DNA of 64,000 nucleotides from Morinoia aosen. Lineage: Eukaryota > Arthropoda > Malacostraca > Amphipoda > Talitridae. The notes under the pieces were generated by a model that was not told where the DNA came from, ran no database searches, and saw only the letters and a list, made by a program, of their open reading frames with translations. A program made the translations under genes and the position numbers. Where the stretch lies: assembly GCA_030386875.1 (NCBI GenBank), contig CM059567.1, positions 84,995,130-85,059,129 of the forward strand. Reading direction: 5' to 3'. This document shows, piece after piece, positions 49,001-61,900 of this stretch (within the stretch, counting starts at the first letter, position 1; the number at the start of each line of letters is the position of its first letter).

Positions 49001-50555
49001 TTAAAGGTTGGACTTTGGCCCTATGACGAAGCTCACAGTTAACAGAACGTCTCGTTTGCTCTATCGCGCGGTGTTTATGCAACGAACTAAAAACGTGGCT
49101 CGTAGGTTTCATTGATATCTAAGCATAACTGACCCACCTCGCTGTTAGCAAGAATTTTAGGGGATACAATACTAACGTTTTCAAATGGCACAGATTTATC
49201 AAGACTAACTCCAGCTTCCGGCGCTTTTTTAAATAAAATTAAGCAGTTCTCAATTTCATATGATGGAATGGGTATAGATAGATCGATATTTACATTGTTT
49301 TCTTTGAATTCTACAATTTTGCCGTTATTTATTTCATATTTACAACGTCAGAAAAATTGGTAATTATTTGTATGTGCAATATTCTACGTAGTATGTTGGT
49401 CCACATCAGCTACCGTACATACTGACGGATATAAAAAGCTAAACATTAATATATTTACTCACTGTACTGAAATTACTTATCAAATGATTAAAAACATACT
49501 ATTTCAATTTGAGTAAATAGTAATTACCTTAATTTTGCTATTTTTGTACCGGCTTGGAATGATTTTGAAAACGTTCATTCGCTATAGCTCCACTTAGAGA
49601 TTTTTAGCTTCTGTCGGCTGGTTATTTTTCCTTCAAGTTACCACCACACCAGACACACTCAGCGACCGAAATTTTCTTCTAATTAGTGCGCTTTCATAGA
49701 CATGATTAATTGAGCTAAGTTTTAGTATTGAATTATTATGCTGAACGCATAAACTACGCTCATTATCTCTTTAGGATTAGAAATCAAGGAATTTCTAGTT
49801 ATATTTGTTTTTATTTTTGAAACTTGCGGATACTGAGAGACTGAATTGAATATACATTATATATACCTCAATTCTATTTATTTACAAGTACAGAACATTT
49901 CAGAGAAGTGCATTCACGCTTCAAGCTATGATAAATGATACATTTTCTTGCTTACAAGGTGGGATTTATAAAATGAATGAGCACTCACAAACATGACCAC
50001 AGTCTAGCGACATCCTTGCAGTTATGGTACAGTATTCTTGATTACAGCCGCAGTGTCGCTGCATCTAAGCCAAGTTACAGATCCTAGTCTCTGTAGACAT
50101 TACGGCGCACTAGTTTTAATCTCCATTACAGTGCGTCAGTCTTTTTTAGTGACAGCAGTGTCCGACGTTCTTAGAATTAGTAATCATGATCACTGTCATA
50201 ATTGCAGTGCCTGGATGCCATCTCTGATTGCTATCCTAGCCCCAATGTCCCAAGTCCCAATAAGGAGCATGGCTTCATCGTTCCAACCGTATTCGCAGTA
50301 CCCAATGAGAAATCGGTGATAACTTATAATTCAATAATTTCTGAAAAAGAATTGAGACGTCGTGTGTTATTTTCATTTCGCTGATTTTTTCGATTAGGGA
50401 AAGATACCAGTGATAATTTGATTTATCATGTAACTGATATATGTCCCGTGATTTTGGGGGCCCCGCTGCTAGGGTTTAAATAGTTATTATTTTGCTAGCT
50501 GATTTCTTTGTACTCAAACTCCTTTCCAATTGATTGAAATAGACGGCGTCTTCCG
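49001..50555. other. No assignable gene
   Basis: AT-rich sequence with short frames only; the base composition changes sharply at about 50560, where a GC-rich array starts. Confidence 0.5.
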
Positions 50556-50559
50556 TCTG

Positions 50560-51229
50560 TGCTCCACTGTCAGGACCTCGGTAGCGCAGTCCGGGGCTGG
50601 CGTGGGCCTCGTGCTCCACTGCCAGGGCCGCGGCAGCGCAGCGCGGGGGCAGCGTGGGCCTCGTGCTCCACTGCCTGGGCCGCGGCAGCGCAGCGCGAGA
50701 GCAACATGGGCCTCGTGCTCCATTGCCAGGGCCGCGGCAGCGCAGCGCGGTGGCAGCGTGGCCTCGGGCTCCACAGCCTAGGCTGTGGCAGCGCAGCGCG
50801 GGGGCAGCGTAGGCCTCGTGCTCCACTGCCAGGGCCGCGGCAGCGCAGCGCGGGGGCAGCGTGGGCCTCGTGCTCCACTGCCAGGGCCGCGGCAGCGCAG
50901 CGCGAGGGCAGCGTGGGCCTCGTGCTCCACTGCTAGGGCCGCGGCAGCGCAGCGCGGGGGCAGCGTGGGCCTCGTGCTCCACTGCCAGGGCCGCAGCAGC
51001 GCAGGGCGGGGGCAGCGTGGGCCTCGTTCTCCACTGCCAGGGCCGCGGCAGCGCAGCGCGGAGGCAGCGTGGGCCTCGTGCTCCACTGCCAGGGCCGCGG
51101 CAGCGCAGCGCGGGGGCAGCGTGGGCCTCGTGGGCCTCGTGCTCCACTGCCTGGGCCGTAACAGCGCAGCGCGGGGGCAGCGTGAGCCTCGTGCTCCACT
51201 GCCTGGGCCGCGGAAGCGGAGATTCCTGA
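50560..51229. repeat. GC-rich 52-bp minisatellite, about 13 copies
   Basis: Tandem copies of a 52-bp unit containing CCAGGGCCGCGGCAGCGCAG, then CGCGGGGGCAGCGTGGGCCT and CGTGCTCCACTG. Copy starts are spaced 52 bp (for example GTGCTCCACT at 50611 and the same at 50663). The first and last copies are the most diverged, and one copy near 51130 has a duplicated GTGGGCCTC. The unit has almost no stop codons in any frame, so long Arg/Ala/Pro-rich frames appear on both strands. Since 52 is not a multiple of 3, no frame gives a constant peptide repeat, which argues against coding. CpG is dense and strikingly different from the AT-rich surroundings. Confidence 0.95.
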
Positions 51230-53391
51230 CCAGAATCGGTGCTGCCAGCCGTGAAAATCCTGCTGTTAGAAATTTAGCTCAATATATAGAACAATCAATT
51301 TTTTCAATTGTTTGTAAGGTCGAGATTGGTACCTTGCAAAACCGACACCGAACAAGGTCTCTTCTCACCCTCGTGAGAGATGCTCGATTTTCAGAGTCAG
51401 TAGGTAATCGTTGCTTCATCTGAGTTTTCATTGTACTGAAGCGAAACCCTTTTCTCTAATTTGTGTTGTAAATAATTTGAATGCGCATTCTAATAAATAA
51501 GACAACGAAACCGCTGTTATTAATTTTCACATCAATGGTTTTCCTTGCATTATAATTGCAATCCAAAAAAAGTTTCTATGTTTATTTCTCCGTTTCATGA
51601 GATGCTAAGGGACACATTTTGGACACTTATTTGATCCCATTGTACATACCATAGCCTCTGCAGCTCTCTGGTGGTGATAGTTCACAGAGAAAACGAAACT
51701 AGAAGGAAAAGTTTATGTATATATGTATTTTACTCTGATGTATTTTACTTGCGCTTCACTGGGTACAGCACGTAACCTTAAACTGCACCACAGACCATGT
51801 GGTGTGTCATCTTCAATAAAGATGCTAATACATGTTATTTATCGACGAATTTGTGCCTTTGCTGTTTTCGAGGTTCACAGCCGGAAAGGTAGGTAGTTTC
51901 GTCTTCATTTTGATATCGATGACTTGATTACTATGCCTCTTCTATAACGGTAATTGTTAATAGCGTTTATCTAAGTGAAAATTCTGTTATGTTAGGAGTT
52001 AATCCTATCTTTCTAGGTTGAGAAACTGAAAAAATAGTTTTACGAGTGATCAACATATATCAATATGTAAAACTATCAATAGTTTTACGAGCGATTGTAA
52101 TGCAGCGATCAACGATGTTTCCTGTTGAGAAGAAAAGAGCTTGCTTGAATAGCCTGCAGCGATGTTCCTAAACCTAAAACCGAGTCTTCACAGAGATACT
52201 CTTTCACAAAAAAATTATGTATGTAATATATAGGTTGACAAATTATAATTATTAGCGAAAATAGGGTACGTACGAGCATGCCACTTGTAGGAAACTGGTT
52301 TAAAATAAATGATGAAAATGTAAAATTCTGACATTAATTAAGAGGTGAGTAGTGTTGATTATTTTCATAAAAGGCTCGTTGCAATGTTGACCCTTGCCAC
52401 AACTTTGATTGACTGTAAAATGTTGACGTGATTCGGCTCTGGAGGATCTTAATTGAAGCTTAGGCGACATCGGAGCTGGAAAACTAATTTTCAACATTAT
52501 AAAAATATTATTCACTTTTATTATCCGGAACAATTCATTGATGTTATTAAATTTCCAACCTCCAATATTCTGTCCGGTAGTATGCATTTTTCAAGCGTAT
52601 CGCGTGCAAAACTTGATAAACGTTCACTGTGATGCATACCGCGATTGAGGGAAAATCAATGATTGTTATGATAGTGGGGTGCAAACATCTACAGTTTATC
52701 TAGCCATTCGTTTCCGTAAGGTACTTGAAACCACTAAGCGATTGAAGGTTTTCTTCGAAGTGGTCGATTTCTTACTTTTCGCTCACTCAAGATTATAACA
52801 GCGGTCAAAGTAGGGGGTTTGATTAAACCCTAAGGGGCCGAGGTAGAAGTGTACCATAAAATGAATGCAATAGAATGATGAACTGTGATGAACTTGGTAA
52901 AAAATGATTCGAACCAAAAATCATTCAAGATGTGAAGCATAAGTAACTCAAACTTACATAAAATGCAACTGGTTAGAGTAAAGGTTTCTCTGAACAATTT
53001 GATGAGTAGGAAGCTTAGGGTTTAAATTGCATATTCAAACAAAAAGCTTTGCTCTGCCTAGGGGAAATTTTAATATCAGATAAATCGACAGCAGTGAAAG
53101 TCAGTGGCATATGTACAACACTCCATTATATAGCTTTAGATGTCGGAAAACCAATTTTTAAAACTTTAATATTTCTATCAGTTTTCTTCAACAAAGTACG
53201 AAAGCATGCATGAACCTAAAATAGACAGTTTAACTGCTTTTCGAGAAAATACTTTTTCTAAAAAAAGCAGTTCACATTTTAATGAGTAAGCAACGCCTTC
53301 TCAAACGTCAAATGGTATCGTGTCCATTTTGAAAATTGGTTTTTAAGAATGATCTCTGGTCTTTTTTATCAGTTGATCTAAACCTGATTTA
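51230..53391. other. No assignable gene
   Basis: Short frames only. 52034-52095 has a repeated TAGTTTTACGAG(T/C)GAT string. Ends at the TA target of the next Tc1 element. Confidence 0.5.
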
Positions 53392-53587
53392 CAGTGGGCG
53401 GCAAATAACAAAACTCGGTGATTAAACCGCCAGATGTCACGTTTCTAAACAACGCACAATAACGAAAATTGGACTATATATAAACAATAGGATAAAAGTT
53501 AAAAATATATCTAAAACCCACAAAGATTCAATTGAAAAATATATAGGAGCATTTATAATAAATACGTGAAAAAGTTTACAGCACATT
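53392..53587. repeat. Left terminal inverted repeat of Tc1 element
   Basis: Pairs with 54806-55006 in inverted orientation; the outermost bases are CAGT, preceded by TA. Shared blocks are given with the element. Confidence 0.9.
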
Positions 53588-53689
53588 TCAAGGTATACAT
53601 ATACTCGTACTGTACATTAATATTCGTTGCATAGCCATTGTTATTAATTGGGGTTTCGAGACGTTCAGAGTAGTTCACTTCTAGCCTTT

Positions 53690-54640
53690 TACAAGTTTCA
53701 GGTGTAATCTTATTCCATCCTTCAATGCCAATTTTTTGGGTTTGGTGATGTTATTGGGACCTCTCTTTTGAATCTTCAATTTCAATTCCCTCCTCAAGTT
53801 TTCGTTAGGATTCATGTCTGAGGATTGACTTGGTCATTGTAAAATTTTTATCTTCTTCATTCTCAATCATTCCTTTGTTTCGTTTGCAGTATGTTTTGGG
53901 TCGTTGTCTTATTGGAAGGTCCATCCACGTTTCAATTTTTACGAACGGGCTGAAGGTAGGAGTTGCTCTTCCAATATTTCACGATACTTCCTGGCATTCA
54001 TGGTTCTTTCAATGATGTGAAGTTTACCTACTCCTGATGAGCTGAAATATCCCCACACTGTGATTGAGCCTGTGGGTATATTGCCCTTCGGCTTAGACTC
54101 TTCGTTTTGTTGCCTACGAACATAGTTTGTGCTATTTCTCCCAAATAGTTCGATTTTAGTTCCATCTGACCACAGTACTGAGTTCCGAAACGCTGCTGGC
54201 TTATTAAATGGTCGGTGACATACTTCAGCCTGGCCTTGACGTGACATTTCTGGAGAAGAGGCGACCTACGAAGGGTGTGGGTGCGAAGACCTTCACAACG
54301 TAGTGCCCTGCTGATCGTGTGTTTGCTAGCTTCGATCCCAGATACCTTGAACTCATCCTTCAATTCTTCACGAGTAATTTGAGGCCTCTATAATACTGTT
54401 CCGGCCAATTTTCGATCAGAACGGTCGTTAATCCTCCGTGGACGGCCAGTTTGAGGCTTGCTGAGAGTCGTATTCCGGCATTTCCACTCCCGTATTATGG
54501 TTCCAACCGAGTCTATAGGAACACACAGTTGTGAACATATTTCCCGATATCCTAAACCTTCATTCTGGAGCTCCACAATACATTGGCAAAGGTCTTGGCT
54601 AATGTTCTTTATAAGGACATTAATAAGAATGAGAACTCTT
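53690..54640 (-). pseudogene. Tc1 transposase, broken
   Basis: N-terminal part (about 54388-54630): SQDLCQCIVELQNEG, GYREICSQLCVPIDSVGTII (helix-turn-helix) and TGRPRRINDRSDRKL (GRPR-type linker and second domain start). Middle part (54028-54363): VSGIEASKHTISRALRCEGL and SPLLQKCHVKARLKY. Catalytic part: NSVLWSDGTKIELFG with the first Asp (about 54170), GSITVWGYFSSSGVG, then after 53940 DNDPKHTANETKEWL with the second Asp and PSQSSDMNPNENL with the third acid as Glu, as in DD34E enzymes. All three catalytic acids are still present, but at least three frame changes and two stops (for example after RGWTFQ and KILQ) break the gene. It lies inside matching inverted repeats and was presumably their own transposase. 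Confidence 0.9.
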
Positions 54641-54805
54641 TATTCTGACACTTGCTTATGACATTTCTGAACGAGAGCTGTTGTACCAGTGACACGTTAT
54701 TGGAGATGAATGCTGACTAAAGTTCGGTTGCCAAATAGTAAAATGTATTAGAACATTATGGAATAATCCTGCAATAATTTTAATATATTATATCGAGAAA
54801 AAAAT

Positions 54806-55006
54806 CGTGCATTGTAAACTTTTGTTCACGTATTTATTATACGTGTTCCTATTTATTTTGTCTATTAGATATTTGTGAGTTTTAGATTTAAGATTAACCT
54901 TTTTATACCATTGTTTACATATAGTTCAATTTTCGTAATTGTACGTGGATTAAAAGTATTGAATCTGGCGATTTAATCATCGTGTTGTATTATTTTGTCC
55001 TAACTG
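54806..55006. repeat. Right terminal inverted repeat of Tc1 element
   Basis: Inverted partner of 53392-53587; ends in ACTG followed by TA at 55007-55008. Confidence 0.9.
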
Positions 55007-55008
55007 TA

Positions 55009-55690
55009 TGTTAGTGCATGTAAAATATATACATTAACGCTTTTTTAAACGCAATCCAAGTAACAGGCAGCGAACAGAAGTTTGTATCAACGGAGGAACG
55101 AATATTTCAGCTTAATTTAAAAATTTACTAAATACATGCAATAGTTCAGCAATGATCAGCGTCATTTCATCTACAATTTGAATGTTAATAAAAATAGTCG
55201 AGATTTGAGCTTTGGCATTTTGAACTTAGGATCCGAAAATTTTGATTTCGCTTGCAATAACTTGTATTTCTATAGTGAAAAATTACATTTTCTTTGCAGC
55301 GGTATTAATTCCGTAAGACACAAATCAACTCGGGAACTGTATTGATACTTGAAGTGAAAATACAGTTCAGTAATTTGTTCACACAATGCATAAAAAATCA
55401 TTCGTCTTTCATGTCGTTTTTTGGCTTGTTTAGTTTTCAAATGTTTTTATTTTGTAGAGTTAAAAATGAAGCGAAGATTTGAGATTACTAAATTCAGGTT
55501 CAAAACAAACTAAGGAAAGAAACTGGTGGCCCGAAAAATTTCGCCTCGGTGGTGAAAAATTGTGGGCGCTAAGAATTTCGCCACGTTTTTTCCGAAGAAA
55601 TATTGCCCGAATTTAAATTACCGATAGCACTATGCGCGTCAAAACCCATAAAATGCTAACGACGTGCTTTTCCACATTAACAAAATTTAA
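55009..55690. other. No assignable gene
   Basis: AT-rich. 55530-55605 has loosely repeated GAAAAATTTCGCC/GAAAAATTGTGGGCGC/AGAATTTCGCCAC strings, possibly the remains of a small repeat. Confidence 0.4.
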
Positions 55691-55695
55691 CTTAC

Positions 55696-55948
55696 GCGGA
55701 GTAGAATTTCAGCACTTATCTGAGTTCGGAGAACTCGATCGTAGCCTGCTCTGTCACCACGTATGTAGTCTTTAAGGCCTCCAACATGTCAGCCCGCACA
55801 GTATCAGCCGTTGTGTTCAGCGCTTGTACTCTTTCTTCATATTGCCTTTGTAGCCATACCAATGGTAGGAATTCTTCAGAGATCTTTCAAATCCAAAATA
55901 TTGAGACTGTCGATATAGCTGAACACTGAGGCTTCGCAGCAATAGTCC
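55696..55948 (-). pseudogene. Exon-like relic with consensus splice sites
   Basis: On the minus strand a 253-base segment is preceded by a T-rich tract ending TTTTTTTCAG and followed by GTAAGT, a textbook acceptor and donor. Its interior reads EASVFSYIDSLNILDLKDL in one frame and then, after a small shift, SEEFLPLVWLQRQYEERVQA, LNTTADTVRADMLEALKTTY and VVTEQATIEFSELR in another, followed by a stop and VLKFYSA. The composition and the long open run of normal-looking protein differ from the surrounding AT-rich DNA. I do not recognise the family. The frameshift and stop suggest a decayed exon, unless they reflect sequencing errors. Confidence 0.4.
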
Positions 55949-55954
55949 CTGAAA

Positions 55955-58900
55955 AAAATATTAATAATATAATTTAAACATGGAGTTAAGCCACAATATC
56001 ATCTAACAAATGACTGTGCAATTAAAATCAATACACAACTGGAGTAAGTTTAATCCAAAGTAATAAAATCCTAGAATACAATTGCTCAGAAAGAACTGGC
56101 TTCGTAAGATTTTTCTACTGGAAATACGCTTACGTTTAATGATGCGGCAGGCTGTTTCTCCTCTAAACGTAAGCTTCTCTTTCTGCCCGCCTCGGCAAAC
56201 CAGTCACAGCATGTTGGATAGCCACGCGCCGCGTCATGGGACTTCAGCAAGCTTGTTGTGCTCTTGCACAGCGTGCTCTTTTCCAGACGAACAGTTCCTT
56301 GTAGCTGAAATACTGCTTTTTGCGGGTAATAGTATACATGGGTAATGGAAATATGGCAGGTATTATTGCTAAACTCCGCAATTCTGAAGAAAATTATATG
56401 CATCGTTGAAACATTTTAGTCCATTAGAACGTTCGTCTTTCGGCTAAGATTTTCATGAGACCACGCGTTATGATTCATTTTCACCGTTGCTGAACACGTA
56501 GCAGAGATTCTAGTGCCGCAGGTGTGTCAGCTGGATGAAATATTGAGCAAATTTGTGGCAAAGGGTCCTTGATTTTCATTTTATTTTTGATAAGTTCCTA
56601 CAATAAAATATTTTTAACATCCCTTTTAAGTCCAGTGAACTTTTTCAGTCTTATCCATCAATTGTTCCAGTCATGATGTTGGTAACTACTTCAAGTTTCT
56701 CTTGTTACTCTTCTGGCTTGTTTGCTTTGCTGAAAAATTCTCTTAGAAGCTAAATTTTACTTTATATGAAATCAACATAAATTTCAATCAAGGTTTTAGA
56801 GTAATAATCTCAGAAAACAAACTCAAAGACCTTTACCTTCTAGAGTGTTTGGAAGTTTTCTTCAACAAAAAAGAAACCATTTCCTTGAGCTTGTAGTCGG
56901 AATATGACAGATTACCTTTGTAAGAAAGGGATAAAAATTTATTCGATCATTGTTAGTCTTTAACACTGTATAATTTTAGACACAAATTCTCCATTTAAAT
57001 TTAATACAGGTCGAGTATTTAATCGATTATACTAAACTCATTTGATGCTCGAAGAGTTGTTTCAGAAACATTTGTCTTCTAAAAAATGCACAAATGTAGT
57101 CAGAGCCCAATTTTATTACTTAAAAAAATGAGACATACATTATGTCAACAAGAACCATATTACCGAAAGTTATTTGTTGTCAAAGGAATGCACTCAAAAC
57201 GCAGCCTTAAGGAGGCAATGACGAGTGGGAAATTACATAATTTATTCTAAATATGTGAATTTTTTTTTCAATTAATAAAAATGATTGCCTAAAATTACAA
57301 ACTTAAGAAAAAATTAGTTAATTAGCCAGGCTCAGGTCGGACCGCACGCCTAATCACGCCATACGCGACTCATCTTTGGTGAAGCATTACGAGCTCAGCG
57401 CTGAAGGACTCTGCATGGGTCAGAGCACCCAAGCGGGACCAACGGCGTACCTACGCGACAGGGTTATTCATTCAGCATGGACATGAGCGCCAGCATTTAT
57501 GATGGCGCGAAGCACAGAACGTAGTTCACAAAAAGCAAAACTAACTTCTACATTCAAAAGCAAGATAATTAGTCTATGGCACTAAACGTTTTCATGCATA
57601 GAAGTGCAGTTAAGAACAACGTTAACACCTTTCAGCACACAAGGAATAGAAAATTTAACATTCCCACACTATTGACACATATGACAAAAATATATCTTAC
57701 TGCACAACTGGTCCGAGTACACAAAAAAGTTAGAATTGAAATTCCACAATTAGATGGCTCACGTGAAATTCTATTAGTTTTGAACCGCGAGAAATTCAAT
57801 AACGCGTGCAGAAATCTTGCAGGCTCAGAGAAGTGATTGAGCTGTGTTGCTACAGGACGGTCCTTCGAAAATGAACTAACATTACGCAGAAACTTATAAA
57901 AATAAGCAGTCTAGATGAGCAGAAGGGCTAATATAAGTTCCTTCACTTTCTTGAATATCTTTTGAACAGTACAGGATAATCATTCTATTCATTCGTACAC
58001 ATCCACATTTTTCGACATAACTGTGTATCGAAAATAAAACTGATTTGTTCAACATAGGTTAAATTATCTGCCAAATACCGTTATACACTGTTGGTAGTGA
58101 TTTTTTTCAGCAGTCTCAGCTTCTACAGTAGTAATTAATATCTACCTTTGATATTTTCATTTTCCGATGACTTTTACATAGGGGTCTGTGAAATATATAA
58201 AACGGTAAAGTGAAAAGTGAGTGCTTGCCAACGCTAAGTTTTATGTCGATAAGGCACATTGAATTTCCTCGAAATACTCGACTTTTTATGAGCGAATATA
58301 CATAATCGTATACTGATTATTGACAAAATATGATAGCCAAGGGAGGAAGTATGAAATGTCATATATCTTGTTACGCCTTTCATATGGGAAATTTGAATCT
58401 CCACTGATAACGGCAGGCAATCATTTAAATATTAGAGAAACAAACAAACTCTTCGGAGTTCATAATTTTACTCGATTGAATGTCGTCAAAGAATATTAAT
58501 GGAAAGTTATTCAATTCAATCTTTTTAACAGGCATATACCACATTAATTTTACATGAAATGATTGCCATTTGGAATGAACACTTGACTTTATGAGAGCGA
58601 ATGTTAAACTAACTTTACACGAAAACAATGGGTTTAAATTCGTGAGTAACTATGCTAAATTTCATTCAACTATATTTCTCAATTATTGTCGAATGACCAG
58701 GATGAACAATATATTTGTGATCATTGGCAAGGCCCAAGAATTTATAGAAACAAAGCGATGAATAAACTTGATGATGGGTCATCTTTTTCAGGTCGGTTCG
58801 AATTGCAGTAATTCAATGAGTAGATTCATTTGTCAAAAATTAACTCCCCCCAATGTATTTTTTGGTTGAGGAATGGCCTTCATTGAGAGCTCAATCATTA

Positions 58901-61900
58901 AATACTCATAATTCGTTATTTATCAATGATCTCTCATATATTTTTTGTGGTAAAGCTCGTCAGCAGTCGACTGATTTCATTTATTGCATTCAAAATTGCG
59001 TTTTCATACCATGCATCAGATCTAAAACACATGAGTAATTGAATGAGTAGTTGTGTATGGAATGACCAGTCAAGGCCTCAATAAAATAAAATGTTCAAGG
59101 AAAAAACATACTACGTTCACGTCAGAGTCCAAATTCTATTCTACGTAAAGTTCTGGAAGGGAGAAATTCTGCTGAAATCTACTAAATATAATCCAGCAGC
59201 AACACTGCCCCTCTACATAGAATATATAATCCGTTTTATTATCGGTTATTCTACAGTGAAAACTTACTCATCACATTTTCAGTTCAAAACAAAACATTAT
59301 GTAATAATTTATATGCTAGAATCATGGACTGAACACAAAATTTATTTGCTTCCTTTTAGTTTCACTGAAGACAAACTGAGCACCAAGTTGCGACTACGTC
59401 AATGAAGCTTAGGTATCCCAGGACTTCAGATGACTATATGATCCAGGACAAAATTTTTCTTCTTATCATCGGCAAGCTCATAAAACCACTTCAACGCCCG
59501 TCTACACATCTGATGGAGTGATTAAATGCAAGTAAGGTTTCTACGGTGTCTAACATCACTATGAACATTCGACACCTTCACAAGAAAAAAAAATGAAATT
59601 ATGTCAAAGCTGTACAGATGTTAAAAAAAGATTCCGATGAAAATGATGAGGTCCCAGTATGTAAACCCTCTATGGGAAGTATTTTTGTCACAAAAATTTC
59701 AAACGAAACAGTTTTTTTCCGAACATAACTCTGGTGACGGCCACACAACGATTGTTTCATATTTCGCAGGAAACTTGACTCAGGACCTAAGTGATTATCA
59801 CACATTTCCTCTTATAACTCAGACTAACTGTAGTATCCAAAGCACGTTAAACAATCAAACCCACAGGCACGTGTCGCCATCATCATTTAGCGGCATGGAA
59901 GAGTCAAGACGATCAGCTAAACTGTATGCATAGCTTGCATTCAATGCAGCCCATTTTGTCACACGCGGTCAGGTCCAGCTGCCCACGATATCACACAATA
60001 TTGTCATGACACTAAACCTTGACCCTGTTAAATGAAACTGAAAACTTTCGGAGATACAAAATGGAAAACTTATCAATAGAGACGCTTAATTAGAGGTAAA
60101 TTAGAATGATGAAAATTACCCTAACTTGACCTTCAAAGGTCATACACCTGACAGCTTAGTCTGCATGTGATGCTGCTCAGTGAATTCGTGAACGAACCAC
60201 CACGAATTTCGAATTCCTCTAATCTATGTTGCATCACTCCCCAAAATGTGGTCGGTCACTCTGTAGAGCAACTTCATTACTTTTTACCACACCACAGCCA
60301 TTACGCTTGAAGATTGTCAAGAAGAAACATATTATCTCAAAAATTGTGAATTTGTGCAGACTTACTCGTTTTTAAAATGACCTTGAAAACAATCCATTGA
60401 CTAAATATACAATACTAACTAACGGCAACTGGATGTGAATTGATTACCGGATTGCTAAGCAACAATACTCCCGATTTCGAATTTTTCGTAAACGGCTTAT
60501 GGAAGCTCTGCGTGAATTCTGAAAAAAGAAATTTCATTGGATTTTGTGCGCATTCATAGCTTATTTCATTCGGATAGAAGTGTTAGAAAAATGCAAATCT
60601 AAATAAGGACAGATTAGAGTGTAATGAATAATTATAGTATTACTTACGTATGAAATTATTTTTTCGAGAATTGGTCATGAAATTTAAATTTAATAATTAT
60701 TGTTCTTCACTACCGCAGCATAATCTCAATCCAATAAGGAAACATTAAGCAATTATTAATTGTTTAATAATTATTTACAAATTCATAGAATTCAACGGCG
60801 TTACATACACTTTCTAAAAATAATAACTGAAATTTATTTGAAAGTCATGTTCATCTACGTCGTTTCTTAATTTGACGTTGATTTCGGTCGTTGCTCTATA
60901 ATTACCGAAATTATTAATTGGACAATGTAAATAAATGAATCTTTTCGTCGTCCCATTTTCTTTGTTTTATTGTCGGGACTTATGCATTATTTTATTGCGA
61001 TAGTGTATTCTGCTAAGTAGAAAGACCTCCGATCGGGTCGAGTTTTTACACATATGAGGGGGCAACATCGAATGTTACATAACTTTGGTACACCTGTACT
61101 TAATTAAGTTAAATGCATTTCAAGAAATGTTCTCTAACTTAGTTGTCCTGCTAGTAGCATGCGATTTTCTAATATATATTTAGATCCACAAATTTTCGTT
61201 AGAGAAAGTTTAGTCCGCATGTTTGTTCGGGCTCAATACAGGCGCAGAAGCCTTCTTTGAAATTCGCACTAATTGGCACTCGATATTATTGGTGCAGTTT
61301 ACACTTTTCTCAACGCTGACGAAATCGATGACCCAAAATGATCAGTTTAGCTTCCGTGTGCGTCTGACTAAATGTTTACTATGAGAGCCAAATTCGCTTC
61401 TCATGTGGGTCAGTGGGCTTCACACCTTTCGAAATATTCACTGTGCCGTGGCCCAAGTGCGTAGTTTCTATCGACTTCTGAATTGAGTAAAACTTATAAA
61501 ATTTAGGAAACTGTTTCCATGGGCTTCAGATATTCAATGAAGTTTTTTGCTGCACAGTAGAAGCTTAATTCAGTCATATTTTGCAGTTTTTTAGGAATGA
61601 TTTCATCCAAATTAAAAGCTTTCACTCTCCATTAAAACGAAATTATATGGAAAAAGTAATAATTTGTTTAAAATTAATGATTGAATGTAATTTCAAATCA
61701 AACATTGTTACGAAAAATGAGGTGGTAAATCATTCATTAACGAAAATATAAATTTTAGAATCATTACTTTAGACGTTGATGAACCGAAATTGTGATATTT
61801 CGTGCAGATGCTTTTAGCAAGATATGGCGAATGAAAGGTGAGGCTTTTGTCGTGATTTGAGCCTACGTGAAAGGTTGCCGCTTAGCTTTCTAGAAAACAC

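Larger units (their letters stand above)
53392..55006 (-). mobile_element. Tc1 element with about 200-bp inverted ends
   Basis: The left end CAGTGGGCGGCAAATAACAA and the reverse complement of the right end CAGTTAGGACAAAATAATAC start a pair of inverted repeats. They stay alignable for about 200 bp, through GGTGATTAAACCGCCAG/GATGATTAAATCGCCAG, TAACGAAAATTGGACTATAT/TTACGAAAATTGAACTATAT and AATAAATACGTGAA. The element is flanked by TA on both sides (53390-53391 and 55007-55008). Left repeat about 53392-53587, right repeat about 54806-55006. Total 1615 bp. Confidence 0.93.

Noticed and set aside
48030..49200. Inverted ends for the 48-kb Tc1/mariner relic
   Set aside because: No convincing matching termini were visible on either side.
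50476..51423. Long Arg/Ala/Pro-rich open frames (up to 223 codons) on both strands
   Set aside because: They are produced by the stop-poor 52-bp GC-rich tandem repeat; the unit length is not a multiple of 3, so no frame keeps a constant peptide.
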